A stretch of DNA of 64,000 bases. Origin: Curtobacterium sp. 9128 (GTDB lineage: Bacteria > Actinomycetota > Actinomycetes > Actinomycetales > Microbacteriaceae). The notes beneath the pieces are model-generated. The model saw nothing but the letters and a program-made list of their open reading frames with translations. It had not been told where the DNA came from and ran no database searches. Where the stretch lies: the NCBI RefSeq assembly GCF_900086645.1, contig NZ_LT576451.1, positions 2,728,001-2,792,000 on the forward strand, in the 5' to 3' direction. Every line of letters starts with the position of its first letter. Positions within the stretch are counted from its first letter, which is position 1. This document shows positions 9,638-22,587 of this stretch, one piece after another. Both the position numbers and the translations under genes were made by a program.

Positions 9638-10408
9638 TCAGACGGAGGCCGGCTCCAGGCTCTCGGCGACCAGGTCCCACCCCGTCTCCGAACGCTCCAC
9701 CAGCACGCCCACGGACGTCGCCCACGCGACGAGGTCGTCCATCGACCCGATCGACGCACCGGTCCGGGCCAGCAACGACACCAGTCGCCCCTTCGCGGTC
9801 TTGTTCCAGTGGTTCAGCGCCTTCCGGCGGCCGCTGCCGTCGACGCTCACGACCCGCAGGGCCACGGCGCCGTCGACCGGACCGAGCGCGCGGTAGCCCT
9901 CCGAGCGCAGGTCCAGGACCAGTCCCCCGCTCCTGGTGGACAACGCTGCGGTCGCGACTGCGGGCCAGTGCGACGCGAGTCGCAACGACCCGAGGCGCGA
10001 ATCATGCGACAGCCGGTAGGCCGGGATCGGGTCCCCCGCACCGATCGGCCCGAACATCGCGGACTGGACGACCACGTGCCGGTACCACCAGGAACGGACC
10101 TCCGCAGAGGCCGACGGGACGTCCAGCGGGTCGTAGAGCACCCCGGTGTACCGCTCGATCGCCGGCAGCGTCGGCGACGTGTCCAGCGAGAGGTTCCGGA
10201 ACCGCTCGGCGATCGACTTCGGTCCGAGCTTGAGCGCCGTCCGCGCGGTGGACTCCTCGGAACTGACGGAGCGGGCCGCGGCGATCACCGCGGCCCGCTC
10301 TCGGGTCAGTTCCGGGAACGAGAGACCACCCAGGTCGAGGGTGGTTCCCGTGTCCCCGCCCTCCCGCTTCGTCTCCGAAGGCGGGAGGAGGACGGTCAGT
10401 CCGGTCAG
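9638..10408 (-). CDS. yaaA: YaaA-family peroxide stress protein (probable CTG start)
   Basis: YaaA/DUF328 proteins bind DNA and limit iron-dependent oxidative damage in E. coli. The frame encodes 256 residues from 10408, matching the usual ~258. The conserved N-terminus is visible as LTVLLPPSETKREGGD, with a body such as YTGVLYDPLDVPS and YRLSHDSRLG. No ATG, GTG or TTG exists in frame before this N-terminus: the first canonical start is a GTG at 10288, which would remove 40 conserved residues. The CTG at 10408-10406 overlaps the atpC stop as CTGA and is the best candidate. Likely expressed from the ATP synthase transcript by coupling. Confidence 0.85.
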   Translation of the reverse strand: MTGLTVLLPPSETKREGGDTGTTLDLGGLSFPELTRERAAVIAAARSVSSEESTARTALKLGPKSIAERFRNLSLDTSPTLPAIERYTGVLYDPLDVPSASAEVRSWWYRHVVVQSAMFGPIGAGDPIPAYRLSHDSRLGSLRLASHWPAVATAALSTRSGGLVLDLRSEGYRALGPVDGAVALRVVSVDGSGRRKALNHWNKTAKGRLVSLLARTGASIGSMDDLVAWATSVGVLVERSETGWDLVAESLEPASV

Positions 10409-10668
10409 GAGGCCAGCGCGGCCTGCCGCGCCACGATCGTGACCGTGTCGTGCTCGACCGAGAGGAACCCGTCCTCAGCGTCGACCGCGACGGTCGAACC
10501 GTCGGCCCGCGTGATGCGGACCTGGCCCTGGGCGAGGATCGCGAGCATCGGCTCGTGACCCGCCAGGATGCCGATCTGGCCTTCTGTCGTGCGTGCGACG
10601 ACCATGGTGGTGTCGCCCGTCCAGACCTCGCGGTCCGCCGAGACGACACTCACGGTGAGACCCGCCAT
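10405..10668 (-). CDS. atpC: ATP synthase F1 subunit epsilon
   Basis: 87 residues: MAGLTVSVVSADREVWTGDT, then GQIGILAGHEPMLAILAQG, the beta-sandwich domain of the epsilon subunit. It is shorter than the E. coli protein (139) because the C-terminal helical hairpin is missing, as is common in actinobacteria. It couples the central stalk to the c-ring. Its ATG lies 1 nt after the atpD stop, so translation is probably coupled. Last subunit gene of the atp operon. Confidence 0.96.
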   Translation of the reverse strand: MAGLTVSVVSADREVWTGDTTMVVARTTEGQIGILAGHEPMLAILAQGQVRITRADGSTVAVDAEDGFLSVEHDTVTIVARQAALAS

Positions 10669-10669
10669 G

Positions 10670-13074
<2,405 letters not shown>

Positions 13075-14703
13075 CTAGCGACGACCCTTGACGATCTGCT
13101 CCTGGTCCACGTCCTCGGCGTCGGCGGCGTCGAACTGCTCCGACCCGAGCGTCTTGCCGTCGCTCGTCTGGAAGCTCTTCGAGAACTCGTCGATCTGCTT
13201 CGACATCTCGGCGACGGTCTCGTCGCTGAGCTGGTTGGTCTCGCGCAGCGTCGTGAGGACGTCGGAGTTGCGACGCAGGTGGTCGAGCAGCTCGGACTCG
13301 AAGCGGAGCACGTCCGGCACGGGGACCGTGTCGAGCTTGCCGTTCGTGCCGGCCCAGATCGAGACGACCTGCTCCTCGACCGGGTACGGCGAGTACTGCG
13401 GCTGCTTGAGGAGCTCGGTGAGACGGGCACCGCGGTCCAGCTGACGACGCGAGGCCTGGTCCAGGTCGGACGCGAACATCGCGAACGCCTCGAGCGAGCG
13501 GTACTGCGCCAGCTCGAGCTTCAGCGTGCCGGAGACCTTCTTGATCGACTTCACCTGGGCGTCACCACCAACGCGGGACACCGAGATGCCCACGTCGACG
13601 GCCGGACGCTGGTTCGCGTTGAAGAGGTCCGACTGCAGGAAGATCTGGCCGTCGGTGATCGAGATGACGTTGGTCGGGATGTACGCCGAGACGTCGTTCG
13701 CCTTGGTCTCGATGATCGGGAGACCCGTCATCGAGCCGGCGCCGAGCTCGTCGGACAGCTTCGCGCAACGCTCCAGCAGACGGGAGTGCAGGTAGAAGAC
13801 GTCACCCGGGTAGGCCTCGCGTCCCGGCGGACGACGCAGGAGGAGCGACACCGCACGGTAGGCCTCTGCCTGCTTCGAAAGGTCGTCGAAGATGATGAGG
13901 ACGTGCTTGCCCTGGTACATCCAGTGCTGGCCGATGGCCGAGCCGGTGTACGGGGCGAGGTACTTGAAGCCGGCCGGGTCGGATGCCGGGGCGGCGACGA
14001 TGGTGGTGTACTCCATCGCGCCGGCGTCCTCGAGCGCACCCTTCACGGAGGCGATCGTCGAGCCCTTCTGACCGATCGCGACGTAGATGCAGCGGACCTG
14101 CTTGTCCTCGTCGCCGGACTCCCAGTTGGCCTTCTGGTTGATGATCGTGTCGATCGCGATCGCCGTCTTGCCGGTCTGGCGGTCGCCGATGATCAGCTGA
14201 CGCTGGCCACGGCCGACGGGGATCATCGCGTCGATGGCCTTGATGCCGGTCTGCAGCGGCTCGTGCACCGACTTGCGCGACATGACGCCCGGCGCCTGCA
14301 GCTCGAGGGCACGACGGCCCTCTGCCACGATCTCGCCGAGGCCGTCGATCGGGGCGCCGAGCGGGTCGACGACGCGACCGAGGAAGCCGTCACCGACGGG
14401 GGCGGAGAGGACTTCGCCCGTCCGGGTGACTTCCTGGCCCTCTTCGACGCCGGCGAACTCGCCGAGCACGATTGCGCCGATCTCGTCCTCGTCCAGGTTC
14501 TGGGCCAGGCCGAGCGTGCCGTCCTCGAAACGGATGAGCTCGTTGGCCATGACGCCGGGGAGGCCTTCGACGTGGGCGATGCCGTCACCGGCGTCGGTGA
14601 CGTGCCCGACCTCGGCCGTGGAGGCCTTCGTCGGCTCGTAGTTCGAGACGAAGTCCTTCAGGGCATCACGGATCTCATCGGGGCTGATGGTGATGTCTGC
14701 CAT
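13075..14703 (-). CDS. atpA: ATP synthase F1 subunit alpha
   Basis: 542 residues. The P-loop [15 protein letters not shown] and the nucleotide-binding core ([30 protein letters not shown] segment) are intact; this is the non-catalytic nucleotide-binding subunit of F1. A C-terminal acidic extension ([18 protein letters not shown]) is typical of the group. ATG at 14703; 107 nt separate it from atpH. Confidence 0.98.
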   Translation of the reverse strand: MADITISPDEIRDALKDFVSNYEPTKASTAEVGHVTDAGDGIAHVEGLPGVMANELIRFEDGTLGLAQNLDEDEIGAIVLGEFAGVEEGQEVTRTGEVLSAPVGDGFLGRVVDPLGAPIDGLGEIVAEGRRALELQAPGVMSRKSVHEPLQTGIKAIDAMIPVGRGQRQLIIGDRQTGKTAIAIDTIINQKANWESGDEDKQVRCIYVAIGQKGSTIASVKGALEDAGAMEYTTIVAAPASDPAGFKYLAPYTGSAIGQHWMYQGKHVLIIFDDLSKQAEAYRAVSLLLRRPPGREAYPGDVFYLHSRLLERCAKLSDELGAGSMTGLPIIETKANDVSAYIPTNVISITDGQIFLQSDLFNANQRPAVDVGISVSRVGGDAQVKSIKKVSGTLKLELAQYRSLEAFAMFASDLDQASRRQLDRGARLTELLKQPQYSPYPVEEQVVSIWAGTNGKLDTVPVPDVLRFESELLDHLRRNSDVLTTLRETNQLSDETVAEMSKQIDEFSKSFQTSDGKTLGSEQFDAADAEDVDQEQIVKGRR

Positions 14704-14810
14704 GGGATTTTCCTTGTTGGTTTCCGGGGCCCTTCGGCTCCGAGAGGGTGATGCTGTCCGGTCAGGACAGTTCCCGTTGTGGACTTGGGGTGTCGGGTAC
14801 GACCGTACGC

Positions 14811-15605
14811 TCAGCCCGCGAGCTGGAGCCGGAGGTCGGCGAGGCGCGTGGACACGGTGCCGTCGATGACGTCGCCGCCGACCTGCACCCGGACCCCGCC
14901 GACGACCTTGGGGTCGACGACGTGGTTGACGATGATGTCCTTGCCGTAGCGCGCCGACAGCCCACGGGCGACACGAGCCGCCTGTGCTTCCGACAGCGCC
15001 GTCGCGGTGATGACCGTCGCCACGACCTTCTCGGCCTGGTCGGCGACGATGCGCGAGGCATCGCGGACCAGTTCACCGATCCGGCGGCCGCGGGGCTGCT
15101 GGACGAGTGCCGACAGGATCGTCACCGTCTGCGCCGACGACTTGCCGCCGATGAGCCGCTCGACGAGCGCGCTCTTCTCAGCGGGGCTGCCGAGCTTCGT
15201 GCCGAGCGCGAGCTCGAGGCCCGCGTCGGACCGGACGGCGGTCTCGAAGGCGAAGAGCTCCGCCTCGATCGAGGTCCCGGGTCCGGCGGTGGCCGCGACG
15301 GCGCGGATGCCCGCGTCCTCGATACCGGCGAGCAGGTCCTGCTGGGAGGACCAGCGCGCCCCGGCGACCGCCGTCAGGACAGCCCGCGTGGTGGTCGCCT
15401 GCCCGGCGAAGACGCGGTCGATGACCGCCTTCTTGCCGACGACGTCCGCCGTGGGGTCCGCGAGCAGCGTGAGGAGCTGCGAAGAACCGGCGACCACTCG
15501 CCCGGCGGCGAGGATCTCAGCACCGGTCGCCAGGTCGGCGCTCCCGCCGAGTTCGGCGAGGACCGCCTGCGTCGACGAGAGTGCTGAACGAGTGGCGCTC
15601 CGCAT
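14811..15605 (-). CDS. atpH: ATP synthase subunit delta
   Basis: 264 residues, longer than the ~177-residue E. coli delta but normal for actinobacteria. It links F1 to the peripheral stalk. The C-terminal signature region ([20 protein letters not shown], then [20 protein letters not shown]) is clear. The start at 15605 is 2 nt after the atpF stop. The 107-bp gap towards atpA contains a 6-bp hairpin (CTGTCC/GGACAG at 14754-14770), perhaps a processing or stability element. Confidence 0.96.
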   Translation of the reverse strand: MRSATRSALSSTQAVLAELGGSADLATGAEILAAGRVVAGSSQLLTLLADPTADVVGKKAVIDRVFAGQATTTRAVLTAVAGARWSSQQDLLAGIEDAGIRAVAATAGPGTSIEAELFAFETAVRSDAGLELALGTKLGSPAEKSALVERLIGGKSSAQTVTILSALVQQPRGRRIGELVRDASRIVADQAEKVVATVITATALSEAQAARVARGLSARYGKDIIVNHVVDPKVVGGVRVQVGGDVIDGTVSTRLADLRLQLAG

Positions 15606-15607
15606 GC

Positions 15608-16174
15608 TCAGCGCTCCGTCTCTGCCTGCGACGCCTGCGCGTCCTTCGACGACTCGAGGTCGGCGAGGAAGCGGTCGACGACCGCGGTGGCCTTGGCGTC
15701 GTCCTTGAGGGACTCGCCGATGACACCAGACGCGAGGTCGAGTGCGAGCGAGCCGACCTCGGTGCGGAGCGACTGGAGCGCGCTCTGGCGCTCTGCCTCG
15801 ATCTGCGCCTGGGCGTTCGACGTGATGCGCGCGGCGTCGGCAGCAGCCTGCTCGCGGACCTCGTTGCCGATCGCCGTGGCGTCGGCACGGGCCTGCTCGC
15901 GGATGCGGGAGGCCTCGGCACGGGCGTCGGCGAGCTGCTTGTTGTACTCCTCGAGCGCAGCAGCAGCCTGCTCCTGAGCGGCCTCGGCCTTCTTGATGCC
16001 GCCTTCGATGGCCTCGGTGCGCTCATCGAGCATCTTCGTGATGCGCGGCGTGACGACACGCCAGAACACCAGGAAGATGATGACGAAGGCCACCGCAGAC
16101 CACACGATGTCGTACACCGGCGGGATCAGCGGATTGTGGGTCTCCTCCGCCGCGATGATGAGTGCGTTCTGCAT
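15608..16174 (-). CDS. atpF: ATP synthase F0 subunit b
   Basis: 188 residues. One N-terminal membrane helix (IVWSAVAFVIIFLVFWRVV, about 24-44) is followed by a long charged helix (KMLDERTEAIEGGIKKAEA and on) that forms the peripheral stator stalk. The C-terminus is highly charged. It sits between atpE and atpH in the standard order, with a 9-nt gap to atpE. Confidence 0.97.
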   Translation of the reverse strand: MQNALIIAAEETHNPLIPPVYDIVWSAVAFVIIFLVFWRVVTPRITKMLDERTEAIEGGIKKAEAAQEQAAAALEEYNKQLADARAEASRIREQARADATAIGNEVREQAAADAARITSNAQAQIEAERQSALQSLRTEVGSLALDLASGVIGESLKDDAKATAVVDRFLADLESSKDAQASQAETER

Positions 16175-16183
16175 CGAGGAACC

Positions 16184-17342
<1,159 letters not shown>

Positions 17343-17447
17343 GTCATGGCACGCGATGGTGGACTGTGTGGAGGCTCGTCCGCTCCGAGCATGGCTCCGG
17401 GCGCGGACTCCTCAAACCCTATCAGGTGTCAGAGCCTTCCCGGGCTC

Positions 17448-17924
17448 TCAGACGCCCGGGTCGTCCTTCTCAGCATCCGCAGAGCCGGGCAGGGGCACGT
17501 CGATCGGCACGCGTCCCTTGGCGATGACCGTCACGTCGATCACGAGCGACCCGATGACGCCGACGATGATCGCGATCGCGAGCACGGGCGTGTCCACCCA
17601 GTCCCGGTCCTTCAGCAGCACGAGCACCACGATGAAGAGCACGAACTTCACGAGGAACATCCCCATGATCGTGCCGAAGAAGGCGCCGGAGATCATCTGC
17701 CCGCGGGAGAACCGGATCGCCAGCAGGACGCTCACCGCCGTGAGCCCGCAGAACACGACGCTCATCACCGCGCCGATCAGTCCCCCAACCAGCCCCGGCG
17801 TACCGGCGACGAAGAAGCCGACGACTCCCCCGACGACGGCGAGGGCGACCGCGAGCACGGCCCCCTGCACGAGGATGCGGCGGAAGAGCGGGCTGACGTG
17901 GTCGAGGCCGTTCGGCGTGGTCAC
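17448..17924 (-). CDS. AtpI-like four-helix membrane protein upstream of atpB
   Basis: 158 residues from a GTG at 17924 that overlaps the stop of the transferase gene as GTGA. Four hydrophobic segments are visible (VLAVALAVVGGVVGFFVAG; LIGAVMSVVFCGLTAVSVLL; GTIMGMFLVKFVLFIVVLVL; AIAIIVGVIGSLVIDVTVI). Position before atpB and topology fit AtpI, a non-structural assembly factor for the c-ring, but sequence conservation in this family is low. The C-terminal tail is acidic. Confidence 0.75.
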   Translation of the reverse strand: MTTPNGLDHVSPLFRRILVQGAVLAVALAVVGGVVGFFVAGTPGLVGGLIGAVMSVVFCGLTAVSVLLAIRFSRGQMISGAFFGTIMGMFLVKFVLFIVVLVLLKDRDWVDTPVLAIAIIVGVIGSLVIDVTVIAKGRVPIDVPLPGSADAEKDDPGV

Positions 17925-19153
17925 GAGGGGTCTCCTGGGGTCGGGATGTCGCGGGTGGCTGCCGCGCGGTCGAGCGGGTCGAGCCGGGCATCGACGGCCG
18001 CGCCCGTGCCGGCACGGCTCTGGGCGGCGATCTCCGCTCGCTTCCGGCCGAGCGGGGCGAACGTCGCGATCGCGCAGATCGTGAACCCGACCGCGACGAA
18101 GGCCACGACCCACCACCACTGCAGGAACAGGAACAGCAGACAGCCGATCGCGACGGTCGCCGTCCACGCGTAGAAGATCAGCACGGCGTGGAAGTGCGAG
18201 TGCCCCATGTCGAGCAGCCGGTGGTGCAGGTGCTTCCGGTCCGCCGAGAAGGGCGACTTCCCCGCGCTCAGTCGCCGGACGACGGCGAGCCCGAAGTCGA
18301 GGATCGGCACGATGAGGATCGCGAACGGCAGCAGGATCGGGATGAACGCCGGCAGCAGGTCGGTGCGGGTGCGCACGGCGGCCGGGTCGATGTTGCCCGT
18401 GATCGACACGGCGCTCGTCGCCATCAGGAAGCCCACGAGCAGCGCGCCGGCATCCCCCATGAAGAGCTTCGCCGGGTGCCAGTTCAGGATGAGGAACCCG
18501 AAACACGCGCCGACGAGGACCGCCGTCAGCAGCGACGGCAGGTTGAAGAAGAACTCGGTCTGCACGACCACGCGGTTGATGAAGAACGTGTAGAGGAAGA
18601 ACACCCCGCCGGCGATGATCGCGACGCCGGCGACGAGCCCGTCGAGCCCGTCGATGAAGTTGACGGCGTTCATCACCAGCACGACGGCGAGCACCGTGAA
18701 GATCAGGCTCATGTAGGACGAGCCGACGCCGAGCGTGTTGCCGATCGGCAGCGACACGATCGCGACGCCCTGCCACGCCAGGATCCCCGCGGCGATGATC
18801 TGGCCGGCGAGCTTCGTCATCCAGTCGAGGTCCCAGATGTCGTCGGCGACACCGAGCACCACGATGATCGTCGCCCCGGCGAGCACCGCCAGCACGCGCC
18901 CGGGTTCGGCGAACACCAGGCGGAAGTAGTCGACGCCCGCGATCTCGGGGAACAGGAACCACGCACACAGCAGCGACACCATCACGCCGATGAACATCGC
19001 GATCCCGCCGAGCCGCGGCGTCGGGGTGCGGTGCACGTCGCGTTCGCGGACCTTCGGGTACCACTTGTACTTCAGGCCGAGCTTCCAGACCAGCCAGCTG
19101 ACCAGGAAGCTCACGACCGCGGAGATGAGCCCCGCGAGCAGGTAGTACTTCAC
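17921..19153 (-). CDS. WecA/MraY-type undecaprenyl-phosphate glycosyl-1-phosphate transferase
   Basis: 410 residues with about 11 membrane segments. Family motifs are present: HRTPTPRLGG, ADDIWDLDW, NAVNFIDGLDGL, FMGDAGALLVGF and RKHLHHRLLDMGHS. Such enzymes transfer a UDP-sugar phosphate (usually GlcNAc-1-P) to undecaprenyl phosphate, starting teichoic acid, arabinogalactan or polysaccharide synthesis; in actinobacteria this place is usually called WecA or Rfe. It should act at the inner face of the membrane. GTG start at 19153 overlaps the Sua5 stop. Located between sua5 and atpI as in many actinobacteria. Confidence 0.92.
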   Translation of the reverse strand: MKYYLLAGLISAVVSFLVSWLVWKLGLKYKWYPKVRERDVHRTPTPRLGGIAMFIGVMVSLLCAWFLFPEIAGVDYFRLVFAEPGRVLAVLAGATIIVVLGVADDIWDLDWMTKLAGQIIAAGILAWQGVAIVSLPIGNTLGVGSSYMSLIFTVLAVVLVMNAVNFIDGLDGLVAGVAIIAGGVFFLYTFFINRVVVQTEFFFNLPSLLTAVLVGACFGFLILNWHPAKLFMGDAGALLVGFLMATSAVSITGNIDPAAVRTRTDLLPAFIPILLPFAILIVPILDFGLAVVRRLSAGKSPFSADRKHLHHRLLDMGHSHFHAVLIFYAWTATVAIGCLLFLFLQWWWVVAFVAVGFTICAIATFAPLGRKRAEIAAQSRAGTGAAVDARLDPLDRAAATRDIPTPGDPS

Positions 19154-19824
19154 GTGACGAGGTCGGCCCCGACGACCCGTTCGATCTCCGAGTCCGGGAT
19201 CACGCCGTGCCGCACGATGCGCAGCCCGCCACCGGTGGAGAGCCCGGTGGCGTCGACGATGGTCGACCCCGTCGACGCCTCGAACCCGTCGTGCGGTTCG
19301 AGGGATCCGCCGTCGAGGTAGACGGACACGCTGTCGCCGAGCATCGACTCGGCGGCGTCGATCGTCATCGCGGCAGGGTCGCCCGTCGAGTTCGCCGACG
19401 ACACCGCGAGCGGGCCGACCTCCTGCAGGAGCTCGAGCGCGATCCGGGAGTCTGGCATGCGGAGCGCGACCGTGCCGCGGGTCTCCCCCAGGTCCCAGTC
19501 CAGCGAGGGCTGCGCGTGCAGGATCACGGTCAGCCCGCCCGGCCAGAACTCGGCGACCAGGTCGCGCACCTGCTGCGGGACCTCGCTCGCGAGCGCGTCG
19601 AGCGTCGGCGGACCGGGGATGAGGACCGGCGGCGGCGACTGCCGGGTCCGCCCTTTCGCGTCGAGGAGCCGCTGGACGGCGGCCGCGTCGAAGGCGTCGG
19701 CGGCGAGGCCGTAGACGGTGTCGGTGGGGACGACGACGAGTTCTCCCCGGCCGAGTGCGGCACGTGCGAGCCGCATCCCGGTCAGGAGTCCGTCGGGGTC
19801 GGTGCAGTCGTATCGGGATGCCAT
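19150..19824 (-). CDS. L-threonylcarbamoyladenylate synthase (Sua5/TsaC/YrdC family)
   Basis: 224 residues from ATG 19824 (MASRYDCTDPDG); the open frame runs to 19905 but that would overlap the start of the divergent HAD gene. YrdC-type motifs: PTDTVYGLAADAF, KGRTRQSPPPVLI, WPGGLTVIL, TVALRMPDS, LAVSSANSTGDPA. The enzyme makes threonylcarbamoyl-AMP for t6A37 of ANN-decoding tRNAs. It follows rho-prfA-prmC in the same orientation though interrupted by a plus-strand gene. Confidence 0.94.
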   Translation of the reverse strand: MASRYDCTDPDGLLTGMRLARAALGRGELVVVPTDTVYGLAADAFDAAAVQRLLDAKGRTRQSPPPVLIPGPPTLDALASEVPQQVRDLVAEFWPGGLTVILHAQPSLDWDLGETRGTVALRMPDSRIALELLQEVGPLAVSSANSTGDPAAMTIDAAESMLGDSVSVYLDGGSLEPHDGFEASTGSTIVDATGLSTGGGLRIVRHGVIPDSEIERVVGADLVT

Positions 19825-19849
19825 GACTCGACGATGATAGTGCGACACA

Positions 19850-20509
19850 ATGGAGGACATCGTGAACGAGACGCCAGCGCCCCGACTCCTGTTCCTCTTC
19901 GACATGGACGACGTCCTCGTCCGCTACGACGGGAAGACCCGGATGGCCGGGTTGACCGACCTCACCGGGCACGAGCTCGACGAGCTCCGCCGCCGGTGGT
20001 GGCTGTCCGGCAACGAGTCCCGTGCCGAGGCCGGACACTTCCCGGACGGCGACGCGTACCTCGCGGCGTTCGCGGCCGCGATGGAGTGCGAGGTCCCCGA
20101 GACGGAGTGGGCGCGGATCCGCGGTTCCGCGATGACCGAGCTCCCGCAGCGCATCGAGGCGGTCCGCATCGCCAGCGAGCACGGGCGTGTCGCGCTCCTC
20201 ACCAACAACGGTCCGCTCGCCGGCCGCTGGATCCACCGATGGGCACCGTCGCTGCCGCCGCTGTTCGGCGAGCACCTCGACACGTCGAGCAACTTCGGTG
20301 CCAGGAAGCCCGACCCCGAGGTCTTCCGCCGTGCGCTCGCACACCACGGCGCGCGGGCGGAGGACACCTTCTTCGCCGACGACATGCCCGAGAACATCGA
20401 GGGCGCCAGGAGCGTCGGCATCTCCGCGGTGCTGGTGGAGCACGACACCGACCTGCGGGAGGCGGTCCGCGCCTTCGTCGCGCGTTCTGTCCCATCGCAC
20501 GTGCACTAG
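19850..20509 (+). CDS. HAD-superfamily hydrolase
   Basis: 219 residues. HAD motifs in order: FLFDMDDVLV (Asp nucleophile), LLTNNGP, ARKPDPEVF (Lys) and FFADDMPENIEGA (acidic motif). The cap is alpha-helical. It is probably a cytosolic phosphatase; the substrate is unknown. ATG at 19850, with an alternative GTG at 19862. It is the only plus-strand gene in a long minus-strand block and is divergent from sua5, starting 25 bp away, so the two promoters must overlap. Confidence 0.9.
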   Translation: MEDIVNETPAPRLLFLFDMDDVLVRYDGKTRMAGLTDLTGHELDELRRRWWLSGNESRAEAGHFPDGDAYLAAFAAAMECEVPETEWARIRGSAMTELPQRIEAVRIASEHGRVALLTNNGPLAGRWIHRWAPSLPPLFGEHLDTSSNFGARKPDPEVFRRALAHHGARAEDTFFADDMPENIEGARSVGISAVLVEHDTDLREAVRAFVARSVPSHVH

Positions 20510-20513
20510 GAAG

Positions 20514-20582
20514 CCGAATCGCGCGTCGGAGGTCGGAACGTCTGACCCCCTACGCGCGAATCGGTCGCCTACGCGCGATCCG
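20514..20582. repeat. Three copies of a 12-13-bp element (ACGCGCGAATCGG type)
   Basis: Between the convergent HAD and prmC genes lie an inverted copy at 20514-20526 (CCGAATCGCGCGT), a direct copy at 20552-20564 (ACGCGCGAATCGG) and a third at 20571-20582 (ACGCGCGATCCG). The first two can pair with one mismatch. They directly precede a strong hairpin. Role unknown; they may help termination or be a protein site. Confidence 0.5.
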
Positions 20583-20585
20583 ACA

Positions 20586-20617
20586 AGGCGGACGGGAGGC
20601 TCGGGGGGCGTCCGCCT
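20586..20617. terminator. Bidirectional-type hairpin between convergent HAD and prmC genes
   Basis: Perfect 9-bp stem AGGCGGACG / CGTCCGCCT (20586-20594 with 20609-20617) around a 14-nt GC-rich loop. The right arm overlaps the prmC stop codon. There is no T-tract, as is common in very GC-rich actinobacteria. Confidence 0.55.
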
Positions 20618-21488
20618 AGCGGGTTGCGGTGGTCGTGCGGTCGCGGCCCGTCAGGTCCTGGTGCGTCTCCGGGGATCGGAACCCCCAGCGGGCAAGGACG
20701 TCCCGCACGGCTGCGCCCTGCGGCTCGGCGTGCTCGATGACGAGCGCACCGCCGGGGACGAGCAGGCGCCAGGCGGTCTCGGCGAGGGCACGGACGGCGT
20801 CGAGACCGTCCGGTCCGCCGTACAGCGCGAGCGCCGGGTCGTGGTCACGGACCTCCGGATCCACCGGGATCGCGTCGTCGGGGACGTACGGCGGGTTCGA
20901 CACGACGACCGAGACGGTCCCGTCGAGCTCCGGGAACGCGTCGGCGAGGTCGCCCTCGACGAGCCGGACCGTGCCGCCGTACCGCTCGACGTTGCGACGG
21001 GTCCACGGCAGGGCCTCGGCAGAGCGTTCGACGGCGTAGACGAGGGCGTTCGGCACCTCGGTGTCCATGGCGATCGCGATGGCGCCGCTGCCCGACCCCA
21101 GGTCCACGGCGATCGGCTCCGGCACCGCCGTCGCCCGGAGCGCGTCGATGCCGAACTGCACGACGCCCTCGGTCTCGGGCCGCGGGACGAACACCCCGGG
21201 GCCGACGGCCAGGGTCAGCGCGCGGAAGTGCGCCTCGCCGGTGATGTGCTGGAGCGGCTCACGGGTCATGCGTCGCGCGACGGCCTGACGGAAGCGTTCG
21301 ACGTGCTCCCCCGCGATCGCCCCGCTCGTCATGGCACGCGCCTGGACGGCACCGCGCGAGGTGTCGGTCGCCCACGCGAGCAGGAGTTCCGCGTCCACGC
21401 GCGGTGTCGGGACACCGTGCGCGACGAGCGCAGCGGTCGCCTCGTCGAGGAGGCGATCCGCCGTGAACGTACCGTGCGTGTCGGACAG
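20616..21488 (-). CDS. prmC: Release factor glutamine methyltransferase PrmC/HemK (probable CTG start)
   Basis: Methylates the Gln of the GGQ motif in release factors; the gene follows prfA, its substrate gene. The SAM site DLGSGSGAIAIA and catalytic NPPYVPDD are present, and the N-terminal helical domain has the family's PRVDAELLLAW. 290 residues from CTG 21488-21486, preceded by GGAGG with 8-nt spacing (21501-21497), 16 nt after the prfA stop. The only canonical in-frame start upstream is a GTG at 21551 that lies 47 bp inside prfA and has no Shine-Dalgarno. The downstream N-terminus lacks ATG/GTG/TTG before the conserved region. Confidence 0.93.
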   Translation of the reverse strand: MSDTHGTFTADRLLDEATAALVAHGVPTPRVDAELLLAWATDTSRGAVQARAMTSGAIAGEHVERFRQAVARRMTREPLQHITGEAHFRALTLAVGPGVFVPRPETEGVVQFGIDALRATAVPEPIAVDLGSGSGAIAIAMDTEVPNALVYAVERSAEALPWTRRNVERYGGTVRLVEGDLADAFPELDGTVSVVVSNPPYVPDDAIPVDPEVRDHDPALALYGGPDGLDAVRALAETAWRLLVPGGALVIEHAEPQGAAVRDVLARWGFRSPETHQDLTGRDRTTTATR

Positions 21489-21504
21489 GAGCCGAGCCTC
21501 CAGT

Positions 21505-22584
21505 TCAGCTCTGGTCGCCGACGGCAGCCAGGCGTGCTTCTTCGTCCGCACGGATGGCGGACTCGATGACGGGCTCGAGCGCGCCGTTCATCACGCGGTC
21601 CAGGTCGTACGCCTTGTACCCGGTGCGGTGGTCCGCGATGCGGTTCTCCGGGAAGTTGTACGTGCGGATGCGCTCGGAACGGTCCATGCCGCGGATCTGC
21701 GAACGACGGGCGTCCGACGCGATCGCGTCGAGCTCCTCCTGCTGCTTCGCGAGGATGCGGGCGCGCAGGACGCGCATGCCCGCCTCTCGGTTCTGCAGCT
21801 GGGACTTCTCGTTCTGCATCGCGACCGTGATGCCCGTGGGCAGGTGGGTGATGCGGACCGCGGAGTCCGTCGTGTTGACCGACTGACCGCCGGGGCCCGA
21901 GGACCGGTACACGTCGATCTTCAGGTCGTTCTGGTTGATCTCGACCTCTTCGGGCTCGTCCACCTCGGGGAAGACGAGCACGCCCGTCGTCGAGGTGTGG
22001 ATGCGCCCCTGGGACTCGGTCGCCGGCACACGCTGGACGCGGTGCACACCGCCCTCGTACTTCAGGTGCGCCCAGACGCCCTGTGCGGGGTCGGACGAGT
22101 TCGACTTGATCGCGACCTGGACGTCCTTGTAACCGCCGAGATCGCTCTCGGTGCGCTCGAGGAGCTCGATCTTCCAGCCCTTGGACTCGGCGTAGTGCGA
22201 GTACATGCGCAGGAGGTCGGCCGCGAAGAGCGCCGATTCCTCGCCGCCCTCGCCGCCCTTGATCTCCATGATGACGTCGCGGCCGTCGTCGGGGTCACGC
22301 GGGACGAGCAGCCGGCGGAGACGCTCCTGGCGCTCCGCGAGCTGCTCCTCGAGCGCGGGGACCTCTTCGGCGAACGCCGGGTCCTCGCGCGCGAGCTCCC
22401 GAGCGGCGGCGAGGTCGTCCCCCGCCGCCGTCCAGGCCTCGTACGCGGACTTGATCTGGTTCAGTTCGGCGAAGCGGCGGTTGACCTTCTTCGCCCGGGC
22501 CGGATCGGCGTGGAGCGCGGGGTCCGACAGCTGCTGCGTCAGGTCCTCGTGTTCCGCCAGCAGCCCTGCTACCGACTCGAACAC
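21505..22584 (-). CDS. prfA: Peptide chain release factor 1
   Basis: 359 residues. The tripeptide hydrolysis motif GGQ occurs in [19 protein letters not shown] near residue 230 and the helical N-terminal domain is intact. RF1 terminates at UAA and UAG. The stop of rho lies 3 nt upstream of its start, so rho-prfA-prmC form one transcript. Length is normal. Confidence 0.98.
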   Translation of the reverse strand: MFESVAGLLAEHEDLTQQLSDPALHADPARAKKVNRRFAELNQIKSAYEAWTAAGDDLAAARELAREDPAFAEEVPALEEQLAERQERLRRLLVPRDPDDGRDVIMEIKGGEGGEESALFAADLLRMYSHYAESKGWKIELLERTESDLGGYKDVQVAIKSNSSDPAQGVWAHLKYEGGVHRVQRVPATESQGRIHTSTTGVLVFPEVDEPEEVEINQNDLKIDVYRSSGPGGQSVNTTDSAVRITHLPTGITVAMQNEKSQLQNREAGMRVLRARILAKQQEELDAIASDARRSQIRGMDRSERIRTYNFPENRIADHRTGYKAYDLDRVMNGALEPVIESAIRADEEARLAAVGDQS

Positions 22585-22587
22585 CGG

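Noticed and set aside
9539..9725. N-terminal extension of the DUF4192-like protein up to 9725
   Set aside because: It would overlap yaaA by about 88 bp and its composition (Arg/Gly) looks like a shadow frame.
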